Below are positions 1-9,182 of a DNA stretch of 64,000 nt, in pieces (the first letter of the stretch is position 1; every line of letters begins with the position of its first letter). The stretch is from contig NZ_FZOC01000008.1 in the NCBI RefSeq assembly GCF_900188225.1, positions 1 through 64,000 on the forward strand, written 5' to 3'. The DNA comes from Humidesulfovibrio mexicanus (GTDB lineage Bacteria; Desulfobacterota; Desulfovibrionia; Desulfovibrionales; Desulfovibrionaceae). The position numbers and the translations under genes are program-made. The notes beneath the pieces are model-generated. The model did no database searches and was not told where the DNA came from. It saw only the letters and a program-made list of their open reading frames with translations.

Positions 1-1
1 C

Positions 2-706
2 CTATTTCCACCACACCACTTCGCGCAGGAACTGGAAGTAGTATGCGGCGCCCCAGCGCAGGACCTGCAGCTTGCGCTCGCCGCCGATGCGTGGTGGCTC
101 ATCGCCGGGGATCTCCGCGATTTTGAGCTTGCGCTTGGCCGCCCGGCAGGAGAGCAGCGGCTCCCAGCTGATCTTGGTGCCGAAGAGTTTTTCCGGCAGG
201 GCGAAAGCCGAATCGCCCATCAGCTCCAGGTCGTAGGCCAGCTGTTTCTTATAGGCGCGGTAGATGACCATGACATCGGTGTATTTGCCGCCGTGCAGCA
301 GGTTGACCGTCTTGGTGAAGAGCCAGTTGCCGAAGCCGGTGACGATGTCGTCGTCCGCGCTCTTGGCCGGGCCAAGGTAGCGTGAGGCGATGACCATGTC
401 GTAGCCTTCGCGCATCTTGGCGATGAGGTCGGGCAGGATTTCGGCCACGGAGTTGCCGTCCGGGCTGAAGGTGACGATCACGTCGCCTTCGATAAGCGGC
501 ATGACTTCCTCGTAGGCGTGGCGAAAACCGCGCTTCTTCTGCACGTACACCTGATAGCCCTGCTCCTTGGCCCACTCAATGGTGCCATCTGTGGAGCCGC
601 CATCGACCACGATGATCTGGTCCACCCACTCGCGCTTGATGCGCGGCATGATGGCCTTCATGCCATCGATTTCATTAAGCGTCATGACCAGAAGCGTTGT
701 CTTCAT
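2..706 (-). CDS. Family 2 glycosyltransferase
   Basis: This is a complete 234-residue GT-A fold glycosyltransferase of family 2 that probably moves a sugar from a nucleotide sugar onto an envelope acceptor. The N-terminus has the usual beta-alpha start (TTLLVMTLNE) followed by VVDGGSTDGT. An SPDGN segment near residue 82 takes the place of the usual DxD metal site. There is no clear transmembrane segment, so it should be cytosolic or peripheral. It lies divergently to the fusion-enzyme gene at 1009 and may belong to the same sugar cluster. The donor and acceptor sugars cannot be read from the sequence. Confidence 0.85.
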   Translation of the reverse strand: MKTTLLVMTLNEIDGMKAIMPRIKREWVDQIIVVDGGSTDGTIEWAKEQGYQVYVQKKRGFRHAYEEVMPLIEGDVIVTFSPDGNSVAEILPDLIAKMREGYDMVIASRYLGPAKSADDDIVTGFGNWLFTKTVNLLHGGKYTDVMVIYRAYKKQLAYDLELMGDSAFALPEKLFGTKISWEPLLSCRAAKRKLKIAEIPGDEPPRIGGERKLQVLRWGAAYYFQFLREVVWWK

Positions 707-930
707 CGTGTTCCGTCCAGAAGGGGTTGGCGCTTTTTCAGGGCGGTGGCAAATTATATGACGGTGTTGCCCCTGTCCAGTCTCTTTTTCTTCGGGAGAC
801 CCATTATGCGCGCAACCCTGGGGCGAACACCCCGCGTCAGGAGGCGGCCGTCATGGCCCGTTTCCGGGGCATCGTGCGGGCGACAGGGGCCGTGTTGGCC
901 GCGCAGCTTTGGGGGCAAGGGCTGCGGCGC

Positions 931-959
931 TTGACGTTGCAAAAGCGTTCCCCTATGGA
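931..959 (+). promoter_or_regulatory. Possible sigma-70 promoter in the 707-1008 gap
   Basis: The 302-base gap between two divergent genes shows no coding sequence. TTGACG (931-936) and TATGGA (954-959) are spaced by 17 bases and could drive the gene at 1009. The -10 box is weak, so this is tentative. Confidence 0.3.
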
Positions 960-1008
960 AATCATCGTTTCAATATGATGTGGAAGACAAGGAGAGCGCT
1001 CCGGGGCC

Positions 1009-2523
1009 ATGAGTAGATTTGACCGCAGCCAGTTGCGCTTGCTTCCGCTCCACGAGCGCCGCCATGATCTGACCCTTGAGGTGATCATGGAGCTGTCCCC
1101 CGTGGGGCCCAGCCCCATTCGAGACCGTATGCGGCCTATCGCCGCAAGGCTTGCCCAGGCCAGGGAGAATGGCGCGGCCCGCGTCCTCATGATGGGCGGC
1201 CACGTCATCCGTTCCGGTGTGCAGCCGTATCTTGTGGACCTTATGCGACGGGGCCTGATTTCTTGTATCGCGATGAACGGGGCCTGCGCCATCCACGACT
1301 TCGAGTTCGCGCTTATCGGAGCCACCACGGAAAGCGTGGCCCGGTACATCGCCAGCGGCCAGTTCGGCCTCTGGTGCGAGACCGGACAGCTCAACGACGT
1401 GGTGAACGCGGCGTACGCCGCCAATCCCGGAGAGGGCATGGGTTTGGCCCTCGGCCGGGCGATAGCCGAAGGCGACTACCCCCACAAGGAGCACAGTCTG
1501 CTTGCATGGGCCTACCGCCTTGGGGTTGCAACCACAGTCCATGTGGCCATTGGCCAGGATATCGTGCATGAGCACCCGAACTTTGACGCTGCGGCCACCG
1601 GGGCCATGTCCTACAATGATTTTTTGACCTTTGCGGCGCAGCTTCAGGGACTTGAGGGCGGAGTGCTCATGAATTTCGGTTCCGCCGTCATGGCCCCGGA
1701 GGTGTACCTCAAGGCCTTGAGCATGGTCCGCAACACGGCACATGCCGACGGGCGCAGCATCACGCGGTTCACCACGCTGGTGTGCGACCTCCACGACTTG
1801 CCAGAAAACCCTCGCGTCGAGCCGCTCAAAACAACCCCGGCCTATTATTTCCGGCCGTGGAAGACGATGCTCGCGCGAACCGTGCGCGAGGGTGGCGAAG
1901 GCTATTACGTGCGCGGCCGCCATGCCGACACCGTTCCGGCCCTGTGGACCGAACTGCGCGCCCTGGAGCGAGGCGAACCCGCGCCTCCGGTCGTCGAGCC
2001 TGGAGCCGTCGTTCTTGAGAATCCGAAGGTGCTGGATGTGCGCGTTCTGGCCGAACGCGTGGCGCAGATGCGCGCGCACGGGCTCAAGGTGGTGCATTGC
2101 CACGGCTGTTTTGACCTGATGCATCCCGGGCACATCAAGTATTTCCAGGCCGCCCGGCGCATGGGCGACGCCCTTGTGGTCACGCTTTCCCCGGACCGCT
2201 TTGTGGACAAGGGGCCTGGGCGGCCAGCATACTCCGAGAGTCTGCGCGCGGAGAGCATCGCCGCGTTGGAGTGCGTGGACCTTGTGGCCGTCAACCAGTG
2301 GCCCACGGCCGTGGAGACGCTGCGCCTGCTGCGTCCGGACGTTTACGTCAAGGGGCAGGAGTTCGAAAAGCTTGAGGACAGGACCGGCAAGCTGCAGCAG
2401 GAATATGCCGTAGCACGCGAGCTTGGCATCGAGATGGCGTTCACGCACGAAATCGTTTTTTCCTCTACCCGGCTTTTGAACGCCTATTTCCGCGCCACGC
2501 CGGAAAACGGACATGGAGAGTGA
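1009..2523 (+). CDS. Deoxyhypusine-synthase-like domain fused to a cytidylyltransferase-like domain
   Basis: The protein has 504 residues in two parts. Residues 1 to about 330 look like the deoxyhypusine synthase superfamily, with the segments MMGGHVIRSG, NGACAIHDFE and LWCETGQ. This part is unlikely to modify eIF5A in a bacterium and probably acts on another NAD-linked small substrate. Residues from about 345 onward form a nucleotidyltransferase domain like that of RfaE/HldE, with an intact HPGH motif near residue 372, followed by VKGQEFE and FSSTRLL. The next gene overlaps its stop codon in the TGATG arrangement. The pairing with a second cytidylyltransferase-kinase suggests a pathway making an activated sugar or polyol. 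The exact substrate is unknown. Confidence 0.7.
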   Translation: MSRFDRSQLRLLPLHERRHDLTLEVIMELSPVGPSPIRDRMRPIAARLAQARENGAARVLMMGGHVIRSGVQPYLVDLMRRGLISCIAMNGACAIHDFEFALIGATTESVARYIASGQFGLWCETGQLNDVVNAAYAANPGEGMGLALGRAIAEGDYPHKEHSLLAWAYRLGVATTVHVAIGQDIVHEHPNFDAAATGAMSYNDFLTFAAQLQGLEGGVLMNFGSAVMAPEVYLKALSMVRNTAHADGRSITRFTTLVCDLHDLPENPRVEPLKTTPAYYFRPWKTMLARTVREGGEGYYVRGRHADTVPALWTELRALERGEPAPPVVEPGAVVLENPKVLDVRVLAERVAQMRAHGLKVVHCHGCFDLMHPGHIKYFQAARRMGDALVVTLSPDRFVDKGPGRPAYSESLRAESIAALECVDLVAVNQWPTAVETLRLLRPDVYVKGQEFEKLEDRTGKLQQEYAVARELGIEMAFTHEIVFSSTRLLNAYFRATPENGHGE

Positions 2524-4079
2524 TGCCTGTAGCCGACAAGATCATCGGGCTGGACGAGATGGTCCAGCGTGTCGAGGAGCTCAAAAAGGCCGGACGTATT
2601 GTGGTGCAGTCGCACGGCGTGTTCGACCTCATCCATCCTGGCATCATCTCCCACCTCAACGAGGCCAAGGGCATCGGCGACGTGTTGGTTGTGACGGTGA
2701 TCCAGGATGCCGACGTGCGGCGCGGACCTGGCCGCCCCGTGTTCCCCGACCGCCTGCGCGCTGAGAACGTGGCCTCGCTGGAGATGGTGGACATGGTCGC
2801 CATCGTGCCCGAGGACATCCCCTTCGAATGCGTCAAGCGAATCAATCCGAGCTTCTTCGCCAAGGGCCACGACCATAAGCAGCGTGACAAGCATATCCAC
2901 GACAAAATTTTCGAGACCGAGCGCCACCTCTACTTCGGCCGCACCCAGATTTTCGAGACGCGCGGCGTGTCCTTCAGCTCCACCCAGTACATAAGCAACA
3001 ACTGGGACGGTTATCCTGACGAGACCAAGCAGTATCTGCACCGCATGGCCGAACGGCACGGCTTCGAGGATATCGCCGCTGCGGTGAATTCCCTGTCCGG
3101 GGCGCGGACCCTCATCATCGGCGATGGCATCATCGACGAGTACCACTACTGCACGGCCATGGGCCGGGCCGGCAAGTCCAACCTGGTGGTCAACAAGTAC
3201 CTGACCCACGAGCGCTTCGCCGGCGGGGTGTTCGCCATCGCCAACCACGTGGCCTGCATCTGCGACCATGTGCGGCTGGTCACGGTGCTCGGACAGGACG
3301 ACCCCGACGAGGAGTTCGTGTCCACCAGCCTCAAGTCGAACATTCAGGCCGATTTTTTCCACCGCGCCGATGGGCCGACCATCATCAAGAAACGCTACCT
3401 GGACATCCATTCCAACCAGAAGGTCTTTGAAGTCAATTACCTGAATGAGCGCGACATCGACGCCGACTGCGAGGACGCCGTGGTGCGGCATCTGGTCGAG
3501 GTGCTGCCCGAGTACGATGTGGTGCTGGTTTCCGACTTCGGCCACGGCTTCATTAGCCCGCGCATCATCCGCACGCTGGAGGAGCACGCGAAGCTGCTGT
3601 GCGTGAACACCCAGACCAACGCGGCCAACACCGGCTTCAACATGGTCACCAAGTACAGCGCCCCCCACTTCATCTGTCTGGACGAACCCGAAGCGCGGTT
3701 GGCCATGCAGAACCGTTTCGGCGACATCACCGATGTGCTCCAGAGCCTCGCCGCAGCGGTGCCGGCCCGCGAAGTCATCATCACTCTCGGCAAGAAGGGT
3801 TCCGTTGGCATGTCCCAGGGCGGCGCGCCGCGCTTCACGCCCATTTTCTCCTCGCGCGTGGTGGACACCATCGGCGCGGGCGATGCGGTGTTTTCCTACG
3901 CCGCCATCTGCTTTGCCTGCGGCCTGCCCCTGGAGCTGATCCAGTTCATCGGCAACGTGGTGGGAGCGTTGGCCGTGCAGATCGTCTGCAACAAGAAATC
4001 CGTGGAGAAGCACGAGCTGCTGCAGTTCATTTCCGTGATTTTGCAGCGGAAGGACCCGACGCCTTCCGGCGCGGCCTGA
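2523..4079 (+). CDS. Cytidylyltransferase-like domain fused to a PfkB-family sugar kinase
   Basis: This 518-residue protein has HldE-type parts in reversed order: a nucleotidyltransferase-like domain (about 1-160), then a PfkB/ribokinase-family kinase (about 195-505) with a GAGD active-site motif near residue 449. The first domain reads FDLIHPGI where catalytically active members have HPGH, so the second histidine is missing and nucleotidyl transfer may be altered or lost. ATG at 2523 is used because it overlaps the previous stop; a GTG lies one codon upstream. HldE phosphorylates heptose-7-phosphate and then adenylylates heptose-1-phosphate, and an analogous two-step activation is likely here, possibly helped by the intact domain of the upstream protein. 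The sugar is unknown. Confidence 0.75.
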   Translation: MPVADKIIGLDEMVQRVEELKKAGRIVVQSHGVFDLIHPGIISHLNEAKGIGDVLVVTVIQDADVRRGPGRPVFPDRLRAENVASLEMVDMVAIVPEDIPFECVKRINPSFFAKGHDHKQRDKHIHDKIFETERHLYFGRTQIFETRGVSFSSTQYISNNWDGYPDETKQYLHRMAERHGFEDIAAAVNSLSGARTLIIGDGIIDEYHYCTAMGRAGKSNLVVNKYLTHERFAGGVFAIANHVACICDHVRLVTVLGQDDPDEEFVSTSLKSNIQADFFHRADGPTIIKKRYLDIHSNQKVFEVNYLNERDIDADCEDAVVRHLVEVLPEYDVVLVSDFGHGFISPRIIRTLEEHAKLLCVNTQTNAANTGFNMVTKYSAPHFICLDEPEARLAMQNRFGDITDVLQSLAAAVPAREVIITLGKKGSVGMSQGGAPRFTPIFSSRVVDTIGAGDAVFSYAAICFACGLPLELIQFIGNVVGALAVQIVCNKKSVEKHELLQFISVILQRKDPTPSGAA

Positions 4080-4173
4080 GTGGCCGGTCTTTTGTTTCCA
4101 TCCCCCCCGCTGGACAGGGGGTAATTCAGACGTTCCCGGTCGCCAGCGCCGGTGCAAGCAGGGACTATCGCTC

Positions 4174-5241
4174 ATGGACAAGTTCAAAATCGACAGCCAC
4201 AAACTCAACTACCATCCGGCGCGGGTCGCCGCCTGGGCCGACGGCGAGTGTATCGCCCCAATCTATATGGAAATCAGCCCCTCGGGCGCGTGCAACCACC
4301 GCTGCACTTTCTGCGGGCTGGACTTCATGGGCTACGGCCCCCACCGCCTGGACACCGCCATGCTTAAGGACCGGCTTGCGGAAATGAGCGCCATGGGCCT
4401 GAAAAGCGTCATGTACGCGGGCGAGGGCGAGCCTTTTCTGCATCCGGACATGGTCGATATCGTCCTGCACACCAAGGCCGTCGGCATAGACGTGGCGCTC
4501 ACCACCAACGGCACGCTCATGACCGAGGATGCGGCCCGGAGCGTCCTGCCGGTGACCAGTTGGATCAAGGTGAGCTGCAACGCTGGCGACGCCGAAACCT
4601 ATGCCGCCGTGCACCGCACCAAGGCCGCGCACTTCGACCTTGCCGTCAAGAACATGGCCAGGGCCGTGGAGCTGCGCCGCGAACTGGGCAGCGCCTGCAC
4701 GCTTGGCGTGCAGAGCCTGCTGCTGCCGGAGAACCGCGCCAGCCTGCCGACGCTGGCCCGGACCGCCCGCGACATCGGCCTGGACTATCTGGTGGTCAAG
4801 CCCTACTCGCAGCATCCGTCAAGCGTCACCGACCGCTACAAGGACGTGAGCTACCAGGACGCCGAGCAATTCGCCGAGGAATTGCGCGCCCTGTCCACCG
4901 ACAGCTTCAACGTGGTGGTGCGCCAGAGCGCCATGCGCAAGTGGGACGAGAAGTCGCGGCCCTATGGCAAGTGCCAGGCCCTGCCCTTCTGGTCCTACGT
5001 CGACTCGCGCGGCGGGGTGTGGGGGTGCAGCGTGTTCCTGGGTGAGGAGCGCTTCCTCTACGGCAACATCAACGAGACGGGCTTTGCGGATATCTGGTCC
5101 GGCGAGACCCGGCGCAAGTCCCTGGCGTGGTTCGACGCCGAGTTCGACTGCTCCGGCTGCCGCGTGAACTGCCGCATGGACGAGATCAACCGCTACCTGT
5201 GGGAACTCAAGCACCCCGGGCCGCACGTCAATTTCATCTAG
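4174..5241 (+). CDS. Radical SAM/SPASM-domain enzyme
   Basis: This 355-residue protein has the radical SAM cluster CxxxCxxC at Cys40, Cys44 and Cys47 (SGACNHRCTFCG), which binds the 4Fe-4S cluster that cleaves S-adenosylmethionine. The C-terminus carries further cysteines (KCQALPFWSY, WGCS and CSGCRVNC), as in SPASM/twitch auxiliary-cluster enzymes. It lies 94 bases after the kinase fusion and 9 bases before the E1 alpha gene, so it probably shares their operon. A role as a sugar-modifying (for example dehydratase or epimerase type) or maturase enzyme fits the context. No specific family could be assigned. Confidence 0.85.
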   Translation: MDKFKIDSHKLNYHPARVAAWADGECIAPIYMEISPSGACNHRCTFCGLDFMGYGPHRLDTAMLKDRLAEMSAMGLKSVMYAGEGEPFLHPDMVDIVLHTKAVGIDVALTTNGTLMTEDAARSVLPVTSWIKVSCNAGDAETYAAVHRTKAAHFDLAVKNMARAVELRRELGSACTLGVQSLLLPENRASLPTLARTARDIGLDYLVVKPYSQHPSSVTDRYKDVSYQDAEQFAEELRALSTDSFNVVVRQSAMRKWDEKSRPYGKCQALPFWSYVDSRGGVWGCSVFLGEERFLYGNINETGFADIWSGETRRKSLAWFDAEFDCSGCRVNCRMDEINRYLWELKHPGPHVNFI

Positions 5242-5250
5242 GGGACAGCG

Positions 5251-6231
5251 GTGCAGACCATTCCCGCCCAAGCCGACCTCGACCTGCTGTGGATGCTGCT
5301 GCTGATCCGCCGCTTCGAGGAGAAGATCTGCGAGGTGTACGCCGCGCAGGACATGAAGACCCCGGTGCACCTGTGCATCGGCCAGGAAGCGGTGTGCGCC
5401 GGTGTCTGCGCCCATCTGCGCCAGGAAGACTACCTCTCCACCACCCACCGCGGCCATGGCCACTGCCTCGCCAAGGGCATGGCCCCGTATCGGCTCTATG
5501 CCGAATTCTACGGCCGCGCCGACGGCTGCTGCGGGGGCAAGGGCGGCTCCATGCACCCGGCCGATCCGGATATCGGTATCCTGGGCACCTCGGCGATTGT
5601 GGGCGGCGGCATCCCCACGGCGGTGGGCACGGCCCTGGCCAGCTTCCTGCGCGGCGAAGATCGCGTATCCGTGGTGTTTTTTGGTGATGGCGCTTCCGAG
5701 GAGGGCGTGTTCCACGAGAGCCTGAACTTCGCGGCGTTGAAGCGGCTGCCCGTGGTGTTCGTGTGCGAGAACAACGCCTATGCCGCGGGCTCTCCCATCG
5801 CCCTGCGCCAGCCCCATCAGGACGTGTGGCGCCATGCGGCAGGATACGGCATCCCCGGCGTCGGGCTGGACGGCAACGATGCGCGGGCGGTGTTCAGCGC
5901 CGCGGCCGAAGCCGTGTCCCGCGCCCGCGCAGGCCACGGCCCAACGCTTCTGGACTGCAAGACGTACATCTGGAAGGGCCATGTCGGACCGGACTGCGAC
6001 TGCGCCCGGGGGGTGCGGCCCCTGGCCGAGCTGGAGGCCTGGATGGAGCGCTGTCCCTTGGCATTGCACCGTTCACGGCTGTTTGCCGAGGGCCGTGTCG
6101 CCGAGGCGGAATACGCCGCGCGCATGGCCGAAATCGACGCCCGCCTGGACGCAGACATCGCCAAGGCCAGGGTTGCGCCTTTCCCTGACCCGGATTCCCT
6201 TCTCACCCACGTTTACCACCAGAGGCCGTAA
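5251..6231 (+). CDS. TPP-dependent dehydrogenase E1 component, alpha subunit
   Basis: The 326-residue protein matches the alpha subunit of 2-oxoacid or acetoin dehydrogenase E1. The thiamine-diphosphate/Mg motif is clear: GDGASEEG near residue 146, with the closing CENN about 30 residues later. Start is GTG at 5251. The beta subunit follows after 3 bases. No E2 lipoyl-transacylase or E3 gene lies nearby. The pair may therefore perform decarboxylating ligation, or 2-ketol transfer, in the surrounding sugar pathway rather than feed acyl-CoA metabolism; that is inference. An ordinary acetoin or pyruvate dehydrogenase with E2 encoded elsewhere is the alternative. Confidence 0.85.
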   Translation: MQTIPAQADLDLLWMLLLIRRFEEKICEVYAAQDMKTPVHLCIGQEAVCAGVCAHLRQEDYLSTTHRGHGHCLAKGMAPYRLYAEFYGRADGCCGGKGGSMHPADPDIGILGTSAIVGGGIPTAVGTALASFLRGEDRVSVVFFGDGASEEGVFHESLNFAALKRLPVVFVCENNAYAAGSPIALRQPHQDVWRHAAGYGIPGVGLDGNDARAVFSAAAEAVSRARAGHGPTLLDCKTYIWKGHVGPDCDCARGVRPLAELEAWMERCPLALHRSRLFAEGRVAEAEYAARMAEIDARLDADIAKARVAPFPDPDSLLTHVYHQRP

Positions 6232-6234
6232 GCC

Positions 6235-7278
6235 ATGCCTTGGACGAAAATCATTCTCGACAAGGGCGAGGCCTTGACCGAACTGGGCCAGGCCGGGCTG
6301 CGCGCCGCGACCTACTGCGAGGCCCTGCACGAGGCGCACGCCCAGCTTCTGGAGTCCGATCCGTCCGTGTTTCTTCTGGGAGAAGGGCTGCTTGAACCCA
6401 GCGGCGCCTTCGGCACCGTGCTGGGCCTGCCCGAGCGCTTCGGCCCGCGCCGCGTCATGGATATCCCCCTGGCCGAAAACGGCATGACCGGAGTCGCCAT
6501 TGGCGCGGCTTTGGCCGGAATGCGGCCCATTTTCATTCACATGCGCGTGGACTTCGTGCCCATGTGCATGGACCAGCTGGTGAACCACGCGGCCAAGTGG
6601 TGCTACATGACGGGAGGCAGATCCCATGTCCCCCTTGTGGTGCGCAGCATCATCGGCCGGGGCTGGGGTTCGGCTGCGCAACACTCCCAGGGTCTGCACG
6701 GCCTGTTCGCACAGATTCCGGGCCTCAAGGTCGTTCTGCCCAGCACGCCCTATGATGCCAAGGGCCTGCTCATTGCGGCTGTGCGCGATGGCAACCCGGT
6801 GCTTTCCATAGAGCACCGCTGGCTTTACGCCAACACGGGCTACGTTCCCGAGGAAATGTACGAGGTGCCGCTGGGCCAGGGCGTTGTGCGCCGCACGGGG
6901 CGCGACGCCACCATCGTTGCCGTGTCGCACATGGCGTGGGCGGCCATACGCGCCGCAAACATCCTGGCCGAGGAGGGCATCGACGTGGAGGTCATCGACC
7001 CGCGCACGGTGCGGCCTCTGGATGTCGAGCTCATCCGAGGGTCCGTGGAGCGCACCGGACGCCTGGTGGTGGCCGACGTGGCCTGTCCCGGCGGCGGCGT
7101 TGCGGCCGAAATCGTCGCCAGCGTGGCTGAATCCGGCGCGGTGAGAAAGCTGAAGGCCCCCGTGCGCCGGGTGTGCTTTCCGGACGCCCCCACGCCCGCC
7201 AGTCCGCCGCTGGAGGCCGCCTATTATCCTGATCATACCCACATCGCGGCTGCCGTGCGCGAGACAATGAAGGCCTAG
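6235..7278 (+). CDS. TPP-dependent dehydrogenase E1 component, beta subunit
   Basis: This 347-residue protein matches the transketolase-like beta subunit of E1. It has a pyrimidine-binding domain (LLGEGLLEPSGAFG, MDIPLAENGMTGVAIG) in the N-terminal half. A C-terminal transketolase domain (VSHMAWAAIRAAN, VIDPRTVRPLD) forms the rest. With the alpha subunit it would make an alpha2beta2 enzyme with two TPP sites at the interfaces. The 3-base spacing to the alpha gene and 4 bases to the following glycosyltransferase point to a single transcript. The sequence gives no direct sign of the oxoacid substrate. Confidence 0.85.
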   Translation: MPWTKIILDKGEALTELGQAGLRAATYCEALHEAHAQLLESDPSVFLLGEGLLEPSGAFGTVLGLPERFGPRRVMDIPLAENGMTGVAIGAALAGMRPIFIHMRVDFVPMCMDQLVNHAAKWCYMTGGRSHVPLVVRSIIGRGWGSAAQHSQGLHGLFAQIPGLKVVLPSTPYDAKGLLIAAVRDGNPVLSIEHRWLYANTGYVPEEMYEVPLGQGVVRRTGRDATIVAVSHMAWAAIRAANILAEEGIDVEVIDPRTVRPLDVELIRGSVERTGRLVVADVACPGGGVAAEIVASVAESGAVRKLKAPVRRVCFPDAPTPASPPLEAAYYPDHTHIAAAVRETMKA

Positions 7279-7282
7279 ACGG

Positions 7283-8077
7283 ATGGAGAAGACGTTAAGC
7301 ATTGTGATACCGGCCTACAACGAAGAGGCCAACATCCGGGCCACGGTGGAGGACATCCTCTGGGCCATCGGCGACCGCTTTCACGACTTCGAGTTGATCA
7401 TCGTTGACGACGGCAGCGCCGACGCCACGGGCCGGATCATCGACGAATTGGCCGCTTCCAACCGGCATATCCGGGCCGAGCACAACCCGCACAACATGGG
7501 TTTCGGCGCATCCTACAAGCGCGGCGTGAGCCTGGCCCGCATGAACTACGTGGGCATCATCCCCGGCGACAACGAGATCGTGGGGCATTCCATCGCGGCC
7601 ATTCTGGATCTGGTGGGAAGCGCGGACATCATCGTGCCCTTCACCATGAACATGGAAGTGCGGCCGTACTCGCGCCGTTTGTTTTCGCGGCTCTACACCC
7701 TGATCATGAACATGCTTTTCACCTGCGAGCTGCAGTACTACAACGGCCCGGTGATCCACCGCCGGGACGTGCTCATGTCCACGCCCATCAACACCAGCGG
7801 CTTCGCCTTCCAGTCCACGCTCTTGGTGCGGCTTGTGCGCAGCGGACGCTCGTTCATCGAGGTGCCCATGTACCTTCGGCCGCGCCTGGGCGGGCGGTCC
7901 ACGGCCCTCAAGCCCAAGAACGTGGTCAGCGTGTGTCTGGCCATCGCCCGCCTGGTCAAGACCATCCACTTTGACGAAAAGCGCCGGTACGCGCAGCCCG
8001 TGAACCGCATCCTGTTTCCGGGAATGCCGGCCAGCGTGCTTGTGCAGGGCGTAAAGCCGCAAGGTCCGGACCGATGA
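7283..8077 (+). CDS. Family 2 glycosyltransferase
   Basis: The 264-residue protein is a DPM1-like GT2 enzyme: SIVIPAYNEEANI at the N-terminus, DDGSADATG near residue 50, and GDNE near residue 95 in the place of a DxD-type metal site. This type often transfers sugar from a nucleotide sugar to a polyprenyl phosphate on the inner membrane face. No C-terminal transmembrane pair is present. It overlaps the next gene by 4 bases (ATGA), and the two following genes encode membrane proteins that could be partners. The acceptor is not known. Confidence 0.85.
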   Translation: MEKTLSIVIPAYNEEANIRATVEDILWAIGDRFHDFELIIVDDGSADATGRIIDELAASNRHIRAEHNPHNMGFGASYKRGVSLARMNYVGIIPGDNEIVGHSIAAILDLVGSADIIVPFTMNMEVRPYSRRLFSRLYTLIMNMLFTCELQYYNGPVIHRRDVLMSTPINTSGFAFQSTLLVRLVRSGRSFIEVPMYLRPRLGGRSTALKPKNVVSVCLAIARLVKTIHFDEKRRYAQPVNRILFPGMPASVLVQGVKPQGPDR

Positions 8078-8604
8078 CCGGGATGCTCCTGGGCGGCCTG
8101 GGGCTGTTCGCCCTGTGCCAGCTGGTGCATATCGCCGTGTGGCGCGTGCGCATCCCAGAGGCCTATCCGCTTTGGCTGCTGGGGATCTTCGTGGTCCTGC
8201 CCACGGTTGGTCTGGCGTGCTGGCTGCTGTGGCTGGCCGCCTCAGGCAGTGCGCTTTTCGGCCCCGGGCTGTTGATCCAGTGTTTTGGGGCCTGGGTGTT
8301 GCACGGCGGGTTGAGCGGGGTTTACGCCATCGCCTATCCGGGCGTCATCCATTTCAGTCCCACCACGGAAATCGCCAAGGCCATCGCCGCCAGCGGCACC
8401 CGCGGCCTTCGCGCCGCCGAGTTGGACATGCCGTTGTTCGGGGCCGAGCACATGGTGGGGATGCGCATTGAGAACCTGCTCAAGGCCGGCATGATTGAGC
8501 GCCGTGACGGGCGTTTGGCGGCTACGGTCAAGGGCGCGCGCATCGCCAGGGTCTTCGTGTCCTTCCGCAGGATGCTGGCCCTGCCCGAATTGGGGGGCGG
8601 CTGA
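8074..8604 (+). CDS. Unknown membrane protein with a winged-helix-like tail
   Basis: I do not recognise this 176-residue protein. The first half has three hydrophobic segments (about residues 4-22, 32-55 and 62-82). The second half is soluble and looks like a small winged-helix domain: a recognition-helix-like stretch RIENLLKAGMIERRDGRL followed by a TVKG turn. The next gene has the same layout, so the two may be distant paralogues or a heteromeric pair. The 4-base overlap with the glycosyltransferase upstream and the 1-base overlap with the next gene tie it to the glycan operon. Confidence 0.75.
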   Translation: MTGMLLGGLGLFALCQLVHIAVWRVRIPEAYPLWLLGIFVVLPTVGLACWLLWLAASGSALFGPGLLIQCFGAWVLHGGLSGVYAIAYPGVIHFSPTTEIAKAIAASGTRGLRAAELDMPLFGAEHMVGMRIENLLKAGMIERRDGRLAATVKGARIARVFVSFRRMLALPELGGG

Positions 8605-9176
8605 TGGATCCGCGCCTGTCCCTGATTCTTGTGCTGCTGGCCTCGCCGTTGTTGGTGTTCGCCATCAACATCGCTGTACACCGGGTCTACCGCCGCCTGG
8701 GACGGCCGATCGTGCCACAGCGCACGGTGTTGTTTTGCGCCCTTTGGGCCAACGTCCCGGTGCTGGCGGCGGCTTGGCTCCTGGCCGTCTGCCGCATGGA
8801 AGGCGGCATGGAGCAGGCCCTTGGCATGGCCTTCGCCCTGTGCCTGCACAATGTCCTGGGCTGCTTCTATTACCAATGCTTTGCCTTGAGCGAGAACTCC
8901 CTGCACATCCACGCCCTTGTCAAGGTGCATCTGGGGGCTGGAGCGGAAATGGACGCCGAGGCCGACGCCGAGCGCCGGGCCATGGACGCCCATGCCGAAA
9001 CCGGCGAGGCCATGGCCGTGCGCCTGGTGCGGCTGGTCGAGTTGGGGCAGATTCGTGAAGAAAACGGCCGATATTATGCCACTGGCGGGGTTTTTCTGGT
9101 GGTGGCGCGGCTGTTTGATTTTTGGCGTGCGCTGCTTGGCTGCGGCGATCCGCTCTCGCGCCGACGCCGCGGCTAG
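8604..9176 (+). CDS. Unknown membrane protein with a winged-helix-like tail
   Basis: This 190-residue protein is not recognised. It has three or so hydrophobic segments (about 5-24, 40-62 and 70-92), then an acidic linker (AEMDAEADAERR). The tail, VRLVRLVELGQIREENGRYY, resembles the tail of the preceding protein. Its start ATG shares a base with the upstream stop. Together the two genes could encode a small membrane complex that positions the GT2 glycosyltransferase or regulates the pathway, but no function is shown by sequence alone. Confidence 0.75.
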   Translation: MDPRLSLILVLLASPLLVFAINIAVHRVYRRLGRPIVPQRTVLFCALWANVPVLAAAWLLAVCRMEGGMEQALGMAFALCLHNVLGCFYYQCFALSENSLHIHALVKVHLGAGAEMDAEADAERRAMDAHAETGEAMAVRLVRLVELGQIREENGRYYATGGVFLVVARLFDFWRALLGCGDPLSRRRRG

Positions 9177-9182
9177 CCGCTT

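Noticed and set aside
970-2514. Long antisense open frame of 514 codons opposite the fusion enzyme gene
   Set aside because: High GC gives long shadow frames; its translation has no family likeness and is rich in His/Gly/Arg, while the plus strand encodes clear motifs. The same holds for 2484-4208, 13156-15519, 32710-34968, 55756-58131 and 61613-63469 on the minus strand.
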